Below, piece after piece: positions 13,370-19,704 of a stretch of DNA of 19,821 nucleotides. Every line of letters begins with the position of its first letter. The first letter of the stretch is position 1. The DNA is taken from NCBI GenBank assembly GCA_032123675.1, contig JAQBEX010000150.1, positions 1 to 19,821 of the forward strand. The letters are read 5' to 3'. The stretch comes from Prado023 sp032123675 (GTDB lineage Bacteria; Actinomycetota; Actinomycetes; S36-B12; CAIYMF01). The translations under genes and the position numbers were made by a program. Below the pieces are notes generated by a model. The model did not search any database. It worked only from the letters and a program-made list of their open reading frames with translations, and was not told where the DNA came from.

Positions 13370-14242
13370 TCAGCTGGTGGCCGAGGACTGCGACTCGATC
13401 AACCTGCGCAGGTCTGCCTGCTCCGAGGCCAACGCGTCGAGGCGGTCCAGGATCTCTCGGTAGTGGCTCTCCGGAGCGGCTGCCGGCTGATCAGGCGGGG
13501 CCGTTGCCGCAGTCGCAGCAGTGCCGGTCGCGACATCCACGGGGTCGTTCGGCGACGAGTCCGGAGCCTCGTCGGCGGGGACCCGCTCCCGGGTCACGAA
13601 CCAGCTCGCGATGGTGGCCGAGACGGTGCCGATCAAGCCGATGCCCACGATCATGAGGATCGCGCCGACGAGGCGTCCCGTTCCGCTGGTCGGGTAGAAG
13701 TCCCCGTATCCGACGGTGGTCGTGGTCACCACGGACCACCAGAGCGCCTCGCCGATGGTCTGGATGTTCGCATCTGGCTGCTGGCGCTCGATGTTCCACT
13801 CGATCACCGCGGCGGTGACCACGACGAGGGCCACGATCGTGAACAGCGAGCCAGCGATCCGCTCCGTCGAGATGCTGGCCATCGACTTGCGCAGCAGCAG
13901 CGCCGCCCGGAGCATCCGCAGCATCGGGAGGAGCACCATCAGCAGGTCGAGCTTGTGGGTCGTCACGAAGCGCCACTTGCGGTGGACGAGCGCCAGACGG
14001 GTCACGTAGTCGATGGCGAACGCTGCCCAGATCGCGAACTGGGCCGCGTCCAGGATGTTGCTCAACCACGTCGGCGGATTGATGAACAGCCACTGGAGCG
14101 AGAACACGACCAGGAAGCCGAGCGCCAGCCGGTCGAGCACCGGACTTGAGCGCGCCACCCAGCGGTCGTAGCGCGGATTCTCGGCCGTCTCCACAGTGTT
14201 GTCGGCGGCTTGCGCAGTCGCGTCGGCAGTCCGGTCACCCAT
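13370..14242 (-). CDS. Six-helix voltage-gated-type potassium channel
   Basis: The 290-residue protein has the Kv-like order. S1 and S2 lie at about residues 38-54 and 62-84 and S3 near 97-107. An S4-like helix has regularly spaced charges (Arg109, Arg112, Arg118, Lys119). S5 (130-150) and a pore loop carrying the K+ selectivity filter TVGYGD (176-181) follow, then S6 (190-215). The cytosolic tail has an acidic/Ala-Pro linker and ends in a heptad-patterned helix (YREILDRLDALASEQADLRRL), probably a tetramerising coiled coil. The ATG is separated by 1 nt from the stop of the upstream hydrolase gene, which suggests one transcript. Conduction of K+ is well supported by the filter; voltage gating is inferred from S4. 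Confidence 0.92.
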   Translation of the reverse strand: MGDRTADATAQAADNTVETAENPRYDRWVARSSPVLDRLALGFLVVFSLQWLFINPPTWLSNILDAAQFAIWAAFAIDYVTRLALVHRKWRFVTTHKLDLLMVLLPMLRMLRAALLLRKSMASISTERIAGSLFTIVALVVVTAAVIEWNIERQQPDANIQTIGEALWWSVVTTTTVGYGDFYPTSGTGRLVGAILMIVGIGLIGTVSATIASWFVTRERVPADEAPDSSPNDPVDVATGTAATAATAPPDQPAAAPESHYREILDRLDALASEQADLRRLIESQSSATS

Positions 14243-14243
14243 G

Positions 14244-14969
14244 TCAACCCACCAATCGGAGTACCTGCTGGAGTCCGTGCGTCGTCCCCCGCGTGCGGGG
14301 CAGGATCAACGTGCGCATCCCGACCAGTGCGGCTGCGCCGTCGTCGGCCACAGTGTCCCCCACCATCAGCAGGTCCTCCGGGGCCAGCCCGAGCCGGTCC
14401 GCGGTGAGCGTGAAGATGGCTGGGTCGGGCTTGACCATCCCGACCTCGAAGGAGAACACCGCCACGTCTATGAGGCCAATCAGCGCGGTGCGCTCCAGGA
14501 CTGATCGGGGGTCGAGTCCGACGTTGGACAGGATCGCCGTGGTGATGCCGCGTGTGCGCAGGGTGGCCAGGACGTCGCTGGCCTCGTCATAGGCCTGCCA
14601 CTGGTCGAGCATGGTCCGGTACAGCGCCTCGCCCAGGACCGGAGGGACGATCCCCATCCGGTCGAGCATCCGGTCGTACACCTCGCGGTGGCGGGCCGGG
14701 GACAGGTCGCGCTCGCTGCCAGGGTCGACCTCACGGGCGTGCTCCCAGATCCGGTCGGCCCACGGGGCCAGCGCATTGAAGTCGGGCAGGGCATCGCGGC
14801 GGTACTCCTGCGGGTCGAAGAGGCCACCCAAGGTGGGGTCGGCATCGATGGCAGCCATGGCGGCGACCACCCAGGCGTGCGGTTCCCCGGCATGGACGAG
14901 GGTGGCGTGCAGGTCGAACACCACGCCGCGGATGGGCCGGCCGCCCGGCGGTGCTGGGTGGGCATCCAT
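14244..14969 (-). CDS. HAD-superfamily hydrolase-like protein with an altered motif I
   Basis: The 241-residue protein has the HAD order. Motif I is FDLHATLV (Asp19 nucleophile at residues 18-25), followed by a large helical C1-type cap (about 30-135), motif II ILSNVG (147-151), motif III Lys180 in MVKPDP, and motif IV GDTVADD (204-210). The second Asp of the DxDxT motif, the usual general acid/base of HAD phosphatases, is His21. The nucleophile, Lys and motif IV acids remain, so catalysis is possible but may differ. The start is ATG with TAGAAT 8 nt upstream (minus strand), a leaderless-type promoter. It is the first gene of a probable HAD-channel pair. The substrate is unknown. Confidence 0.88.
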   Translation of the reverse strand: MDAHPAPPGGRPIRGVVFDLHATLVHAGEPHAWVVAAMAAIDADPTLGGLFDPQEYRRDALPDFNALAPWADRIWEHAREVDPGSERDLSPARHREVYDRMLDRMGIVPPVLGEALYRTMLDQWQAYDEASDVLATLRTRGITTAILSNVGLDPRSVLERTALIGLIDVAVFSFEVGMVKPDPAIFTLTADRLGLAPEDLLMVGDTVADDGAAALVGMRTLILPRTRGTTHGLQQVLRLVG

Positions 14970-14977
14970 GGGCGCCG

Positions 14978-14983
14978 ATTCTA
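14978..14983 (-). promoter_or_regulatory. -10 box of a leaderless promoter for the HAD-channel operon
   Basis: Read on the minus strand this is TAGAAT, five of six bases of the TATAAT consensus, followed by 8 nt and then the ATG at 14969. There is no Shine-Dalgarno. Confidence 0.55.
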
Positions 14984-15145
14984 GGCGGCCGGGCGCCTGC
15001 CGACCGAGCCCCCGCCCGGCAACCTCGTGCCCCGCCGCCGGGCTGCGGGCATCGCTGGTCTCCGCTGGGGGGCACGCACAGGTCAGACTCCGGCTCAGGC
15101 CTGCTCCGGTCGACTCCCGGCAGTGGGCTTGGCAGTGTCGGATTC

Positions 15146-15598
15146 ATGGAATATCACGTCGATCGGATCGACTTGGAGGCACAGCCCACGGCGGTGGTAC
15201 GGGGCCTGGTTGCCGAGGACGCGATCGCCGAGTTCCTCGGGGCGGCCTTCGGCGAGGTGATCGGGGCGATCAGCGCCCAGGGGCTCGTGCCGGCTGGCCC
15301 GCCCTTCGGGTGCTACGTGCAAACGGCCGAGGGGTTCCAGATCGAGGCAGGATTCCCGGCCAGTGCGCCGGTCGCCCCTGCCGGTCGGGTCGTGGCCTCC
15401 GAGCTGCCCGGGGGACCGGCACTCCTGGTGCTGCACCGGGGTCCGTACGCCGCCGTCTCAGCGGCCTACGCGGCGGCGGAGGACTGGCTGGCTGACAACG
15501 CCTGGGAGTCGACAGGTCCGCCGTGGGAGGCCTACCTCGATGGCCCGGAGGTGGCCGAGCCGCGCACCCTGGTGCACGTCCCGATTCGACCCACCTGA
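15146..15598 (+). CDS. GyrI-like / AraC effector-binding domain protein
   Basis: The 150-residue protein is a single GyrI-like (SHS2-type, AraC effector-binding) domain with no DNA-binding part. Visible features are the N-terminal strand MEYHVDRIDLEAQPTAVVRG, a helix DAIAEFLGAAFGEVIGAI, PPFGCYVQ, VEAGFP-type strand (QIEAGFPASAP), ASELPGGPALLVLHRGPY with the usual HxGPY, and WEAYLDGP near the end. Such proteins bind small hydrophobic ligands or, in E. coli SbmC, shield gyrase; which applies here is not shown. It is divergent from the HAD gene (176 bp between). CAGTGT lies 7 nt before the ATG, an imperfect version of the leaderless box. No Shine-Dalgarno is seen. Confidence 0.85.
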   Translation: MEYHVDRIDLEAQPTAVVRGLVAEDAIAEFLGAAFGEVIGAISAQGLVPAGPPFGCYVQTAEGFQIEAGFPASAPVAPAGRVVASELPGGPALLVLHRGPYAAVSAAYAAAEDWLADNAWESTGPPWEAYLDGPEVAEPRTLVHVPIRPT

Positions 15599-15655
15599 GG
15601 CCAGGGCTGGGCTTCGCCGGGACCACCGGGCGGCGGTGGCTCCAGCCGGAGTCAC

Positions 15656-15661
15656 TATGGT
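15656..15661 (+). promoter_or_regulatory. -10-like box of a leaderless promoter for the ArgA-like gene
   Basis: TATGGT is followed by 6 nt (GACGCC) and then the GTG at 15668. No Shine-Dalgarno is present. Confidence 0.5.
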
Positions 15662-15667
15662 GACGCC

Positions 15668-16165
15668 GTGGACCTGCTGATCCGTCCTGCGCGGACCTCG
15701 GACGTGCGGCGCATCCAGGAGCTGATCGACGCCTACACGGAGCGGCGGATCCTGCTGTCCAAGGCGATGGTCACGCTCTTCGAGGACGTCCCGGACTTCC
15801 TGGTCGCCGAACTCGATGGCGAGCTGGTGGGGTGCGGCGCCATGCACGTGATCTGGGAGGACCTCGGCGAGTTGCGCACGCTGGCAGTCGATCCGGCCCG
15901 TACCGGTACCGGGATCGGCCGTAGCCTCGTGGCCGCGCTGCTGGCCCGTGCCCGGGACCTGGGCGTGTCGCGGGTGTTCTGCCTGACCTTCGAGACCCGG
16001 TTCTTCACCGGCGCCGGCTTCGTCGAGATCGAGGGCGCGCCGGTCACCGCCGAGGTCTATGCCCAGTTGCTGCAGTCCTACGACGAGGGCGTCGCTGAAC
16101 TGCTCGACCTCGAACGGGTGAAGCCGAACACTCTGGGCAACCACCGGATGCTGCGCGTCCTGTGA
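15668..16165 (+). CDS. argA: Amino-acid N-acetyltransferase (actinobacterial short ArgA, GNAT fold)
   Basis: The 165-residue GNAT protein closely follows the M. tuberculosis Rv2747-type ArgA, which acetylates the alpha-amino group of glutamate or glutamine at the head of arginine synthesis. Shared segments are IRPARTSDVRRIQELID, RILLSKAMVTLFEDVPDFLVAE, VGCGAMHVIWEDLGELRTLAVDP, the acetyl-CoA pyrophosphate loop RTGTGIG (78-84), VFCLTFETRFFTGAGFVEIEG, PVTAEVYAQLLQSYDEGVAE and the terminal KPNTLGNHRMLRVL. Unlike classical E. coli ArgA it lacks the N-terminal amino-acid-kinase domain. It stands alone, away from other arg genes, with a leaderless-type GTG start. It converges on ppc. Confidence 0.88.
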   Translation: MDLLIRPARTSDVRRIQELIDAYTERRILLSKAMVTLFEDVPDFLVAELDGELVGCGAMHVIWEDLGELRTLAVDPARTGTGIGRSLVAALLARARDLGVSRVFCLTFETRFFTGAGFVEIEGAPVTAEVYAQLLQSYDEGVAELLDLERVKPNTLGNHRMLRVL

Positions 16166-16176
16166 CCAGTGCTCGA

Positions 16177-16194
16177 GGGCGCCGCCCCGCGCCC
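16177..16194. terminator. Possible bidirectional terminator hairpin between argA and ppc
   Basis: GGGCGC (16177-16182) and GCGCCC (16189-16194) form a 6-bp GC stem with a 6-nt loop in the 49-bp gap between the convergent genes. There is no T-tract, so intrinsic termination is uncertain. Confidence 0.3.
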
Positions 16195-16214
16195 CCAGCC
16201 GGTCCGAACCGCGC

Positions 16215-18947
16215 TCAGCCGGTGTTGCGCAGCCCGGTGGCGATCCCGTTCACGGTCAGCAGCAGGGCACGCCGGAGCTCTGGCTCAACAGGGGTCCCCT
16301 CGCCCTCATGCCAGCGCACCCGGGCCAGCAGCGAGACCTGCAGCAGGTGCAGCGGGCGCAGGTAGGCATCGCGGACCAGCAGCGTCTGGGCCAGCGCTGG
16401 CTGGTTGCCGAGCAGGGAGTCGGTAGCCATGACCCGCTGCAGCTCGACGAGGGTCTGGTCGTGCTCGGCGCGGATCTGGACCGCGAAGCGATGCAGGTGC
16501 TCGGGGACGAGGCGGTCCACGTAGCGATCGGCGACGCTGAGATCGGCCTTGGCCGCCGTCATGGCGACGTTCGACAGGAAGTTGGCGAAGAAGGGCCAAC
16601 GCTGGGCCATCTGCGCCATGGTCTCGGAATGACCGGCTGCACGGGCCGCGGCCAGTCCGGTGCCCACCCCGTACCAGCCCGGGACGATCTGGCGAGCCTG
16701 GGTCCAACCGAAGACCCAGGGGATGGCACGCAGGCCGTCCAGGCCGCCGGCAGCGGTCGGTCGGCGGGCAGGCCGGGAGCCAAGGTGCAGGTCCCCGAGC
16801 TGCTCGACCGGCGTGGCGAAGGAGAAGTACTCCGGGAGGTCGGGATCGTCGACAAGCTCGCGGTAGGAGTCGAACGCGGCGGCCGAGATGAGGTCCATCA
16901 CCTCGTCCCAGGCCGTCAGCGTCTCCTTGTCCAGCAGCGGCGTGCGATGCAGGACCGTCCCACGCAGCGTGGCGGCCAGGGTCTGGCGCAGGTTCTCGCG
17001 GGCCAACTGGGGAAGCAGGTACTTGTCGGAGATGACCTCACCCTGCTCGGTGACCTTGATCTGCCCCTCGAGCACTCCCCACGGCTGGGACAGGATGGCC
17101 TCGTAGGTGGGCCCGCCGCCACGGCCGACGGTTCCTCCCCGGCCGTGGAACAGCCGCAGCACCACTCCGCGTTCGGTGCACACGTCACGCAGGCGGCGCT
17201 GGGCCAGGTGGATCTCCCACTGCGACGTGGTGACCCCGGCGTCCTTGTTCGAGTCGGAGTAGCCGAGCATGACCTCGAGCGTGTCCCCGCGCAGCCGCAC
17301 CAGCTCCCGGAAGCTGGCGTCGTCGAGCAACTGCCCGACCAGCGTGTCGGCTGCCTTGAGCTCGGCGACTGTCTCGAGCAGGGGGACGAAACCGATCCGG
17401 GCGACGCCGGCGGGCAGGTCGACCAGCCCGGCTTCCCGAGCCAGGACCGCAGCGGCCATGACGTCCGCCGCTGATTTCGTCATCGAGATGATGTACGACT
17501 CGCAGATCTCAGGTCCGTAGCGGTCCAGGGCCCGTCCGATCTCGACGAACGTCGAGTACGTGGTCATCGCAGCCGCGTCCAGCGGCGGGGGCACCGGCGC
17601 CAGCGGCCGCTTCCCGCCAAGCTCCGCCGCGAGGGCCGCGAACCGCTGCTGCGGGTCCAGCTGGGAGTACGCGGCCCCCAGCTCGCCGAGCCGGTCCATC
17701 AGCTGGCCGACCGCATGGTGGTGGGCGTTGGCGTGCTCCCGGACGTCCAGTGTGGCCAGCGACAGGCCGAACACCGACACCACCCGCATGGTCCGGGCAA
17801 CCGATCCGGCTGCGATCAGCCCACCCCGGTTCGCGGCCAGCGAGGACCGGATCACCTCGAGGTCGGCCAGCAGGCCGGCGGTCGTCCGATAGTCCCGGCC
17901 GGGCTGGTGCGGGCGCCCCTCGGCCTGGCGGGCCCGGGTGTTGCGAAGCTTGGCGTGGATGCAGGTGAGCTTCAGCCGGTAGGGCTCCTCAGCGTTGAGG
18001 CGGCGGAAGCGCGGATCCAGGTCCGGCAGTGCGGCCAGGTCGGCCACCAGGGACTCCGCAAACTCCTCGGAGACCGGTGCGATCCGCTCCGAGACCGACA
18101 GCTGGGCGCTGAGTCCCTCGATGTGCGGAAGCAGGTCGCGGACCGCGTGGTCATGCTGGATCGCCAGCACCCGGGCTGTCGCGGTCGGCGTGACGAACGG
18201 GTTGCCGTCGCGATCACCGCCGATCCAGGAGCCGAACGTGAGCACTGGCGTCTGGGGGGCGACCTGGACATCGTTTGCGGCGGCCGCCGCGGCGAACTCC
18301 CCGACGACGTCGCTGGCCGCACCCACGGTCAGGTCGTCGAGGTAGAACAGGGCGTTTCGCGCCTCGTCAGTCACCTCCGGCTGACCGATCCGCAGCTCAT
18401 CGGTCTGCCACAGCAGGTCAATGGCCTCGGAGATCGCGCGGTCGGTGTCGGCGGTGCGCGGCACGTCGAGCAGCTCGGCGATCCGTCGCAGCTTGACCAG
18501 GACCGAGCGCCTGGACGCCTCGGTGGGGTGCGCGGTGAACACGGGCCGGGCGCTGACGCTGGCGAAGCCGTCACACACCTCGGCCGCCCCCACGTCACCG
18601 GCCTCCACGGCAGCCCTGATCGCGACTCCGGCCTCGACCAACGGCCCACCGGTCGTCGCCCGGGCCAGCGTCTGGGCGCGGGCGCGGTGCACCTGCTCGA
18701 CGATGTTCGCCAGGTGGAAGTACAACGAGAACGCCCGCGCCATCGTGGCGGCCTGGTCCAGGGGCAGCGCGTCGATCAGCTCGGCAGCAGCGTCGGGGTC
18801 GTCGCGTGACAGGGTCCGGATGCGTTCCACCGTGTCGTAGGTGTGCGGCCCCTCCTGACGGATCAGCGCCTCGCCGAGCAGGTCGCCCAGGCGCCGGATG
18901 TCGTCGCGCAGTTCGGGTGCGGAGGTCAGCGCGGCGATCGGGCTCAT
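16215..18947 (-). CDS. ppc: Phosphoenolpyruvate carboxylase
   Basis: It carboxylates PEP with bicarbonate to oxaloacetate, refilling the TCA cycle and feeding aspartate-family synthesis. The 910-residue length is normal. Key segments are VFTAHPTEASRRS with His140, GSWIGGDRDGNPFVT (239-253), GYSDSNKDAG with Lys568, FHGRGGTVGRGGGPTYEA with His601 and Arg603, VTEQGEVISDKY, PWVFGWTQARQIVPGWYGVG, and the C-terminal RNTG (907-910) that closes the active site. His140, Lys568, His601 and Arg603 match the catalytic residues His138, Lys546, His579 and Arg581 of E. coli. No phosphorylation-type plant N terminus is present. The ATG at 18947 has TACGCT 8 nt upstream, suggesting a leaderless transcript, and is divergent from lsr2. 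Confidence 0.97.
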   Translation of the reverse strand: MSPIAALTSAPELRDDIRRLGDLLGEALIRQEGPHTYDTVERIRTLSRDDPDAAAELIDALPLDQAATMARAFSLYFHLANIVEQVHRARAQTLARATTGGPLVEAGVAIRAAVEAGDVGAAEVCDGFASVSARPVFTAHPTEASRRSVLVKLRRIAELLDVPRTADTDRAISEAIDLLWQTDELRIGQPEVTDEARNALFYLDDLTVGAASDVVGEFAAAAAANDVQVAPQTPVLTFGSWIGGDRDGNPFVTPTATARVLAIQHDHAVRDLLPHIEGLSAQLSVSERIAPVSEEFAESLVADLAALPDLDPRFRRLNAEEPYRLKLTCIHAKLRNTRARQAEGRPHQPGRDYRTTAGLLADLEVIRSSLAANRGGLIAAGSVARTMRVVSVFGLSLATLDVREHANAHHHAVGQLMDRLGELGAAYSQLDPQQRFAALAAELGGKRPLAPVPPPLDAAAMTTYSTFVEIGRALDRYGPEICESYIISMTKSAADVMAAAVLAREAGLVDLPAGVARIGFVPLLETVAELKAADTLVGQLLDDASFRELVRLRGDTLEVMLGYSDSNKDAGVTTSQWEIHLAQRRLRDVCTERGVVLRLFHGRGGTVGRGGGPTYEAILSQPWGVLEGQIKVTEQGEVISDKYLLPQLARENLRQTLAATLRGTVLHRTPLLDKETLTAWDEVMDLISAAAFDSYRELVDDPDLPEYFSFATPVEQLGDLHLGSRPARRPTAAGGLDGLRAIPWVFGWTQARQIVPGWYGVGTGLAAARAAGHSETMAQMAQRWPFFANFLSNVAMTAAKADLSVADRYVDRLVPEHLHRFAVQIRAEHDQTLVELQRVMATDSLLGNQPALAQTLLVRDAYLRPLHLLQVSLLARVRWHEGEGTPVEPELRRALLLTVNGIATGLRNTG

Positions 18948-18955
18948 GGTCGCCG

Positions 18956-18961
18956 AGCGTA
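18956..18961 (-). promoter_or_regulatory. -10-like box of a leaderless promoter for ppc
   Basis: Read on the minus strand this is TACGCT within CACTACGCT, followed by 8 nt and the ATG at 18947. The same 9-mer CACTACGCT occurs before lsr2. Confidence 0.45.
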
Positions 18962-18970
18962 GTGATCCGC

Positions 18971-19021
18971 GGCCGGGGCCGCACTTCCGTTCCGACTCCC
19001 ATCCCCGGCCGGGGCCGCACT
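18971..19021. repeat. 15-bp direct repeat upstream of ppc
   Basis: GGCCGGGGCCGCACT occurs at 18971-18985 and again at 19007-19021, 36 bp apart. The second copy overlaps the 12-bp palindrome CCCCGGCCGGGG (19003-19014), and the first lies in a GCGGCC-GG-GGCCGC inverted repeat (18969-18982). It may be a pair of operators or a local duplication. Confidence 0.6.
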
Positions 19022-19117
19022 GAATGTACCTTTCGAATCACCCCCCCGGGTATCAATCGGGCTCGCCTAATCCATTTCTCCCGACCTGTGCCGATTCCGT
19101 GTCCGCACGTTTTGCAC

Positions 19118-19123
19118 TACGCT
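19118..19123 (+). promoter_or_regulatory. Possible -10 box of lsr2
   Basis: TACGCT (within CACTACGCT) has a poor -35, TTCCGT, at 19095-19100 with a 17-bp spacer. It would give a ~37-nt leader that includes the GGAG ribosome site at 19157-19160. An alternative is TTGCAC at 19112-19117 with AGATAT at 19135-19140. Confidence 0.35.
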
Positions 19124-19166
19124 GAGGTGCTGGCAGATATCGAAGACACAGAATTTGGAGCGCGCA

Positions 19167-19493
19167 ATGTCACGCAAGGTGCAGGTTCTCCTCGAGGACG
19201 ATATCGACGGCAGTCCCGGTGCCGAGACAGTCCTGTTCTCTCTCGACGGGAAGTCCTACGAGATCGACCTCTCGGAGAGCAACGCCCAGAAGCTGCGCGA
19301 GTCGTTCGCCCCGTGGATCGGTGCCGGGCGCCGGGCGAGCAGCCCCGCAGCCGCCGAGCCCCGGCGACGGGCAGCACGGCGCTCCGAGGACACCGCCGAC
19401 ATCCGCCGCTGGGCCGCCGAGAACGGGATCCCGGTCAGCACCCGGGGCCGCATCTCCGCTGACCTGCGGGCCCGTTACGAGGCGGCGCACTAG
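19167..19493 (+). CDS. lsr2: Lsr2 nucleoid-associated xenogeneic silencer
   Basis: Lsr2 is the actinobacterial H-NS analogue: it binds and bridges AT-rich DNA and silences horizontally acquired genes. The 108-residue protein shows the N-terminal dimerisation domain (MSRKVQVLLEDDIDGSPGAE, then SLDGKSYEIDLS and NAQKLRESFAPWIGAGRR), a basic Pro/Ala/Arg linker (about 54-77), and the C-terminal DNA-binding domain with DIRRWAAENGIPVSTRGRISADLRARY, including the RGR minor-groove hook. Length and motifs are typical. The ATG at 19167 has GGAG 6 nt upstream; a TTG at 19155 would add 4 residues. It precedes clpC, as in M. tuberculosis, but lysS, which precedes lsr2 there, is absent here. Confidence 0.96.
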   Translation: MSRKVQVLLEDDIDGSPGAETVLFSLDGKSYEIDLSESNAQKLRESFAPWIGAGRRASSPAAAEPRRRAARRSEDTADIRRWAAENGIPVSTRGRISADLRARYEAAH

Positions 19494-19523
19494 CGCCTCT
19501 GGCACGGTCGCGCTCCCTGGCCG

Positions 19524-19541
19524 CGTTCGCCGAGGGCTTAG
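19524..19541. promoter_or_regulatory. Candidate ClgR-type operator upstream of clpC
   Basis: The core CGCCGAGGGC (19528-19537) sits in an 18-bp frame that fits the reported ClgR consensus CGCYNANRGCG with flanking A/T positions, except for T instead of the last core G and C at the first flanking position. ClgR activates clp genes in actinobacteria. The consensus is recalled from memory and the match is imperfect. Confidence 0.35.
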
Positions 19542-19646
19542 CGGCGGTGGGTAATGCCGCCGGCATCTGCGCTGTTGCCTCAGTGAGGGGTCGTTCCGGA
19601 CTGGTCTCGGCGGGTTCATTGATGTGTGCCTGTCGGGGGGAGCGGC

Positions 19647-19652
19647 TACAGT
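19647..19652 (+). promoter_or_regulatory. Possible -10 box of clpC
   Basis: TACAGT fits TAnnnT, and transcription would start about 19659, inside the inverted repeat at 19654-19684. No -35 of good quality lies 16-18 bp upstream; TTGATG at 19619-19624 is too far (22 bp). Confidence 0.35.
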
Positions 19653-19653
19653 T

Positions 19654-19684
19654 TCATGTCACCCCGTGCTGCGGGGTGACATGA
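19654..19684. repeat. Perfect 13-bp inverted repeat in the clpC leader
   Basis: The arms TCATGTCACCCCG (19654-19666) and CGGGGTGACATGA (19672-19684) are exact reverse complements around a 5-nt centre (TGCTG). It ends 20 nt before the clpC ATG and starts 1 nt after the TACAGT box. It could be a dimeric repressor operator or an RNA hairpin; no T-tract follows. It does not match CIRCE, HAIR, CtsR or LexA sites. Confidence 0.8.
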
Positions 19685-19704
19685 CGAACGGAGTGGAGAG
19701 CCCA

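Noticed and set aside
17715..18809. Long open frame antisense to ppc
   Set aside because: Same GC-driven artefact; the ppc reading is supported by all family motifs.
19542..19562. CGGCGG...CCGCCG stem after lsr2 as a terminator
   Set aside because: Only 6 bp of stem with a 9-nt loop and no T-tract; also overlapped by another weak palindrome, so not supportable as a terminator.
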